DNA of 14,164 nucleotides from NCBI GenBank assembly GCA_937915565.1, contig CALDMH010000018.1:1-14164 (forward strand), read 5' to 3'. This document shows positions 13,480 through 14,164 of the stretch, piece by piece (position 1 is the first letter of the stretch; each line of letters opens with the position of its first letter). The notes beneath the pieces are model-generated. The model was not told the DNA's origin, ran no database searches, and worked only from the letters and a program-made list of their open reading frames with translations. Source of the stretch: an uncultured Clostridia bacterium. Its GTDB lineage: Bacteria > Bacillota > Clostridia > Christensenellales > Borkfalkiaceae. The translations under genes and the position numbers were made by a program.

Positions 13480-14164
13480 ATGGCAAAGAAAAAGTACGTT
13501 TACCTCTTTACCGAAGGTAACGCGAAGATGCGTGAACTTCTCGGCGGAAAGGGCGCAAACCTTGCGGAAATGACCAACATCGGCCTTCCCGTACCTCAGG
13601 GTTTCACTATTTCTACGGAAGCTTGCACACAGTATTATGAGGACGGAAGACAAATCAATCCCGATATTCAGGCCGAGATTATGGAAAACATCGAAAAGAT
13701 GGAAAAAATCACCGGTAAGAAATTCGGCGATAAGGAAAATCCGCTTCTCGTTTCGGTTCGTTCGGGCGCAAGAGCTTCTATGCCCGGTATGATGGATACC
13801 ATTTTGAACCTCGGTTTAAACGAGGACGTAGTTGAAGTTCTTTCCAAAAAATCCGGCAATCCCAGATGGGCTTGGGACTGTTATAGAAGATTTATTCAAA
13901 TGTTCTCCGACGTCGTTATGGAAGTCGGCAAAAAATATTTTGAAAAGCTCATCGACGAGATGAAAGAGAAGAAAGGCGTTACGCTTGACGTCGAACTCGA
14001 CGCAAACGACCTTAAAACTCTTGCAAATCAGTTCAAAGCCGAATATAAAAAACAACTTGGCAGCGATTTCCCGTCCGACCCGAAGGTTCAGCTTTTCGAG
14101 GCTATCAAGGCCGTATTCAGAAGCTGGGATAACCCCAGAGCCAACATTTACAGAATGGACCACG
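13480..14164 (+). CDS. ppdK: Pyruvate, phosphate dikinase, N-terminal part (cut by window edge)
   Basis: PpdK reversibly converts pyruvate, ATP and phosphate to phosphoenolpyruvate, AMP and pyrophosphate. Many anaerobic Firmicutes use it in glycolysis or gluconeogenesis. The 228 codons present begin MAKKKYVYLFTEGNA and carry LLGGKGANLAEMTNIGLPVPQGF (20-42) and SVRSGARASMPGMMDTILNLGLN, hallmarks of the nucleotide-binding domain. The full protein is usually about 870-890 residues, so roughly three quarters lie beyond the edge, including the phosphohistidine and PEP-binding domains. The start is set by AGGAGG (13464-13469), 10 bases before the ATG. A strong promoter and no stop in frame to the last base support it. 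Codon use is smooth and C-ending, as expected for a highly expressed enzyme. Confidence 0.96.
   Translation, partial: MAKKKYVYLFTEGNAKMRELLGGKGANLAEMTNIGLPVPQGFTISTEACTQYYEDGRQINPDIQAEIMENIEKMEKITGKKFGDKENPLLVSVRSGARASMPGMMDTILNLGLNEDVVEVLSKKSGNPRWAWDCYRRFIQMFSDVVMEVGKKYFEKLIDEMKEKKGVTLDVELDANDLKTLANQFKAEYKKQLGSDFPSDPKVQLFEAIKAVFRSWDNPRANIYRMDH

Overview
The window looks like chromosome from an uncultured, spore-forming Clostridia-like Firmicute. The evidence is the yqfC-yqfD-phoH-pgpH-ybeY-era-yqzL-recO gene order, a YabP/YqfC-family and a YqfD-family sporulation protein, strong Shine-Dalgarno sites and sigma-A-type promoters. An affiliation with gut Christensenellales-like lineages is a guess from the style of the large repeat protein. 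No mobile element, CRISPR array, tRNA or rRNA was seen. All supported genes lie on the + strand.

Region 1 (1-4619) is the 3' part of a very large modular gene. The reading frame is open through the left window edge, so at least 1538 residues are present and the true N-terminus is missing. The protein is built from degenerate repeats. A short hydrophobic-Gly-Asp motif recurs more than 20 times, GYAY-headed modules of about 73-80 residues lie in the middle, and a Cys/His-rich module family (YC...C...HxH...GWY) lies in the last third. I cannot assign a function. It is the most novel item here.

Region 2 (4620-6070) is a compact ribosomal/replication operon, rpsF-ssb-rpsR (S6, single-stranded DNA-binding protein, S18). 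A near-consensus promoter drives it, with a roughly 100-nt structured leader, and an intrinsic terminator ends it.

Region 3 (6071-12251) is a tightly packed block. yqfC and yqfD (sporulation) overlap. They are followed by phoH (ATPase), a short 7TM-HD phosphodiesterase (pgpH), ybeY (rRNA endonuclease), era (ribosome-assembly GTPase), a 31-codon yqzL microgene and recO (recombination mediator). pgpH abuts phoH and ybeY follows pgpH by one base, suggesting co-transcription. dgkA and cdd, which sit between ybeY and era in Bacillus, are absent. PgpH lacks its usual extracellular domain, and YqfD is shorter than the Bacillus protein.

Region 4 (12252-14164) holds a monocistronic membrane PH-domain protein with its own promoter and terminator. 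Next comes a 431-bp gap with a 12-bp-period tandem repeat, a perfect 18-bp hairpin, a 16-bp direct repeat and a consensus promoter. The gap leads into the first 228 codons of ppdK (pyruvate, phosphate dikinase), which is cut by the right edge.

Two other perfect 13-bp GC-rich hairpins with A3-A4 loops sit in the gaps flanking the ribosomal operon. Neither is followed by a U-tract.
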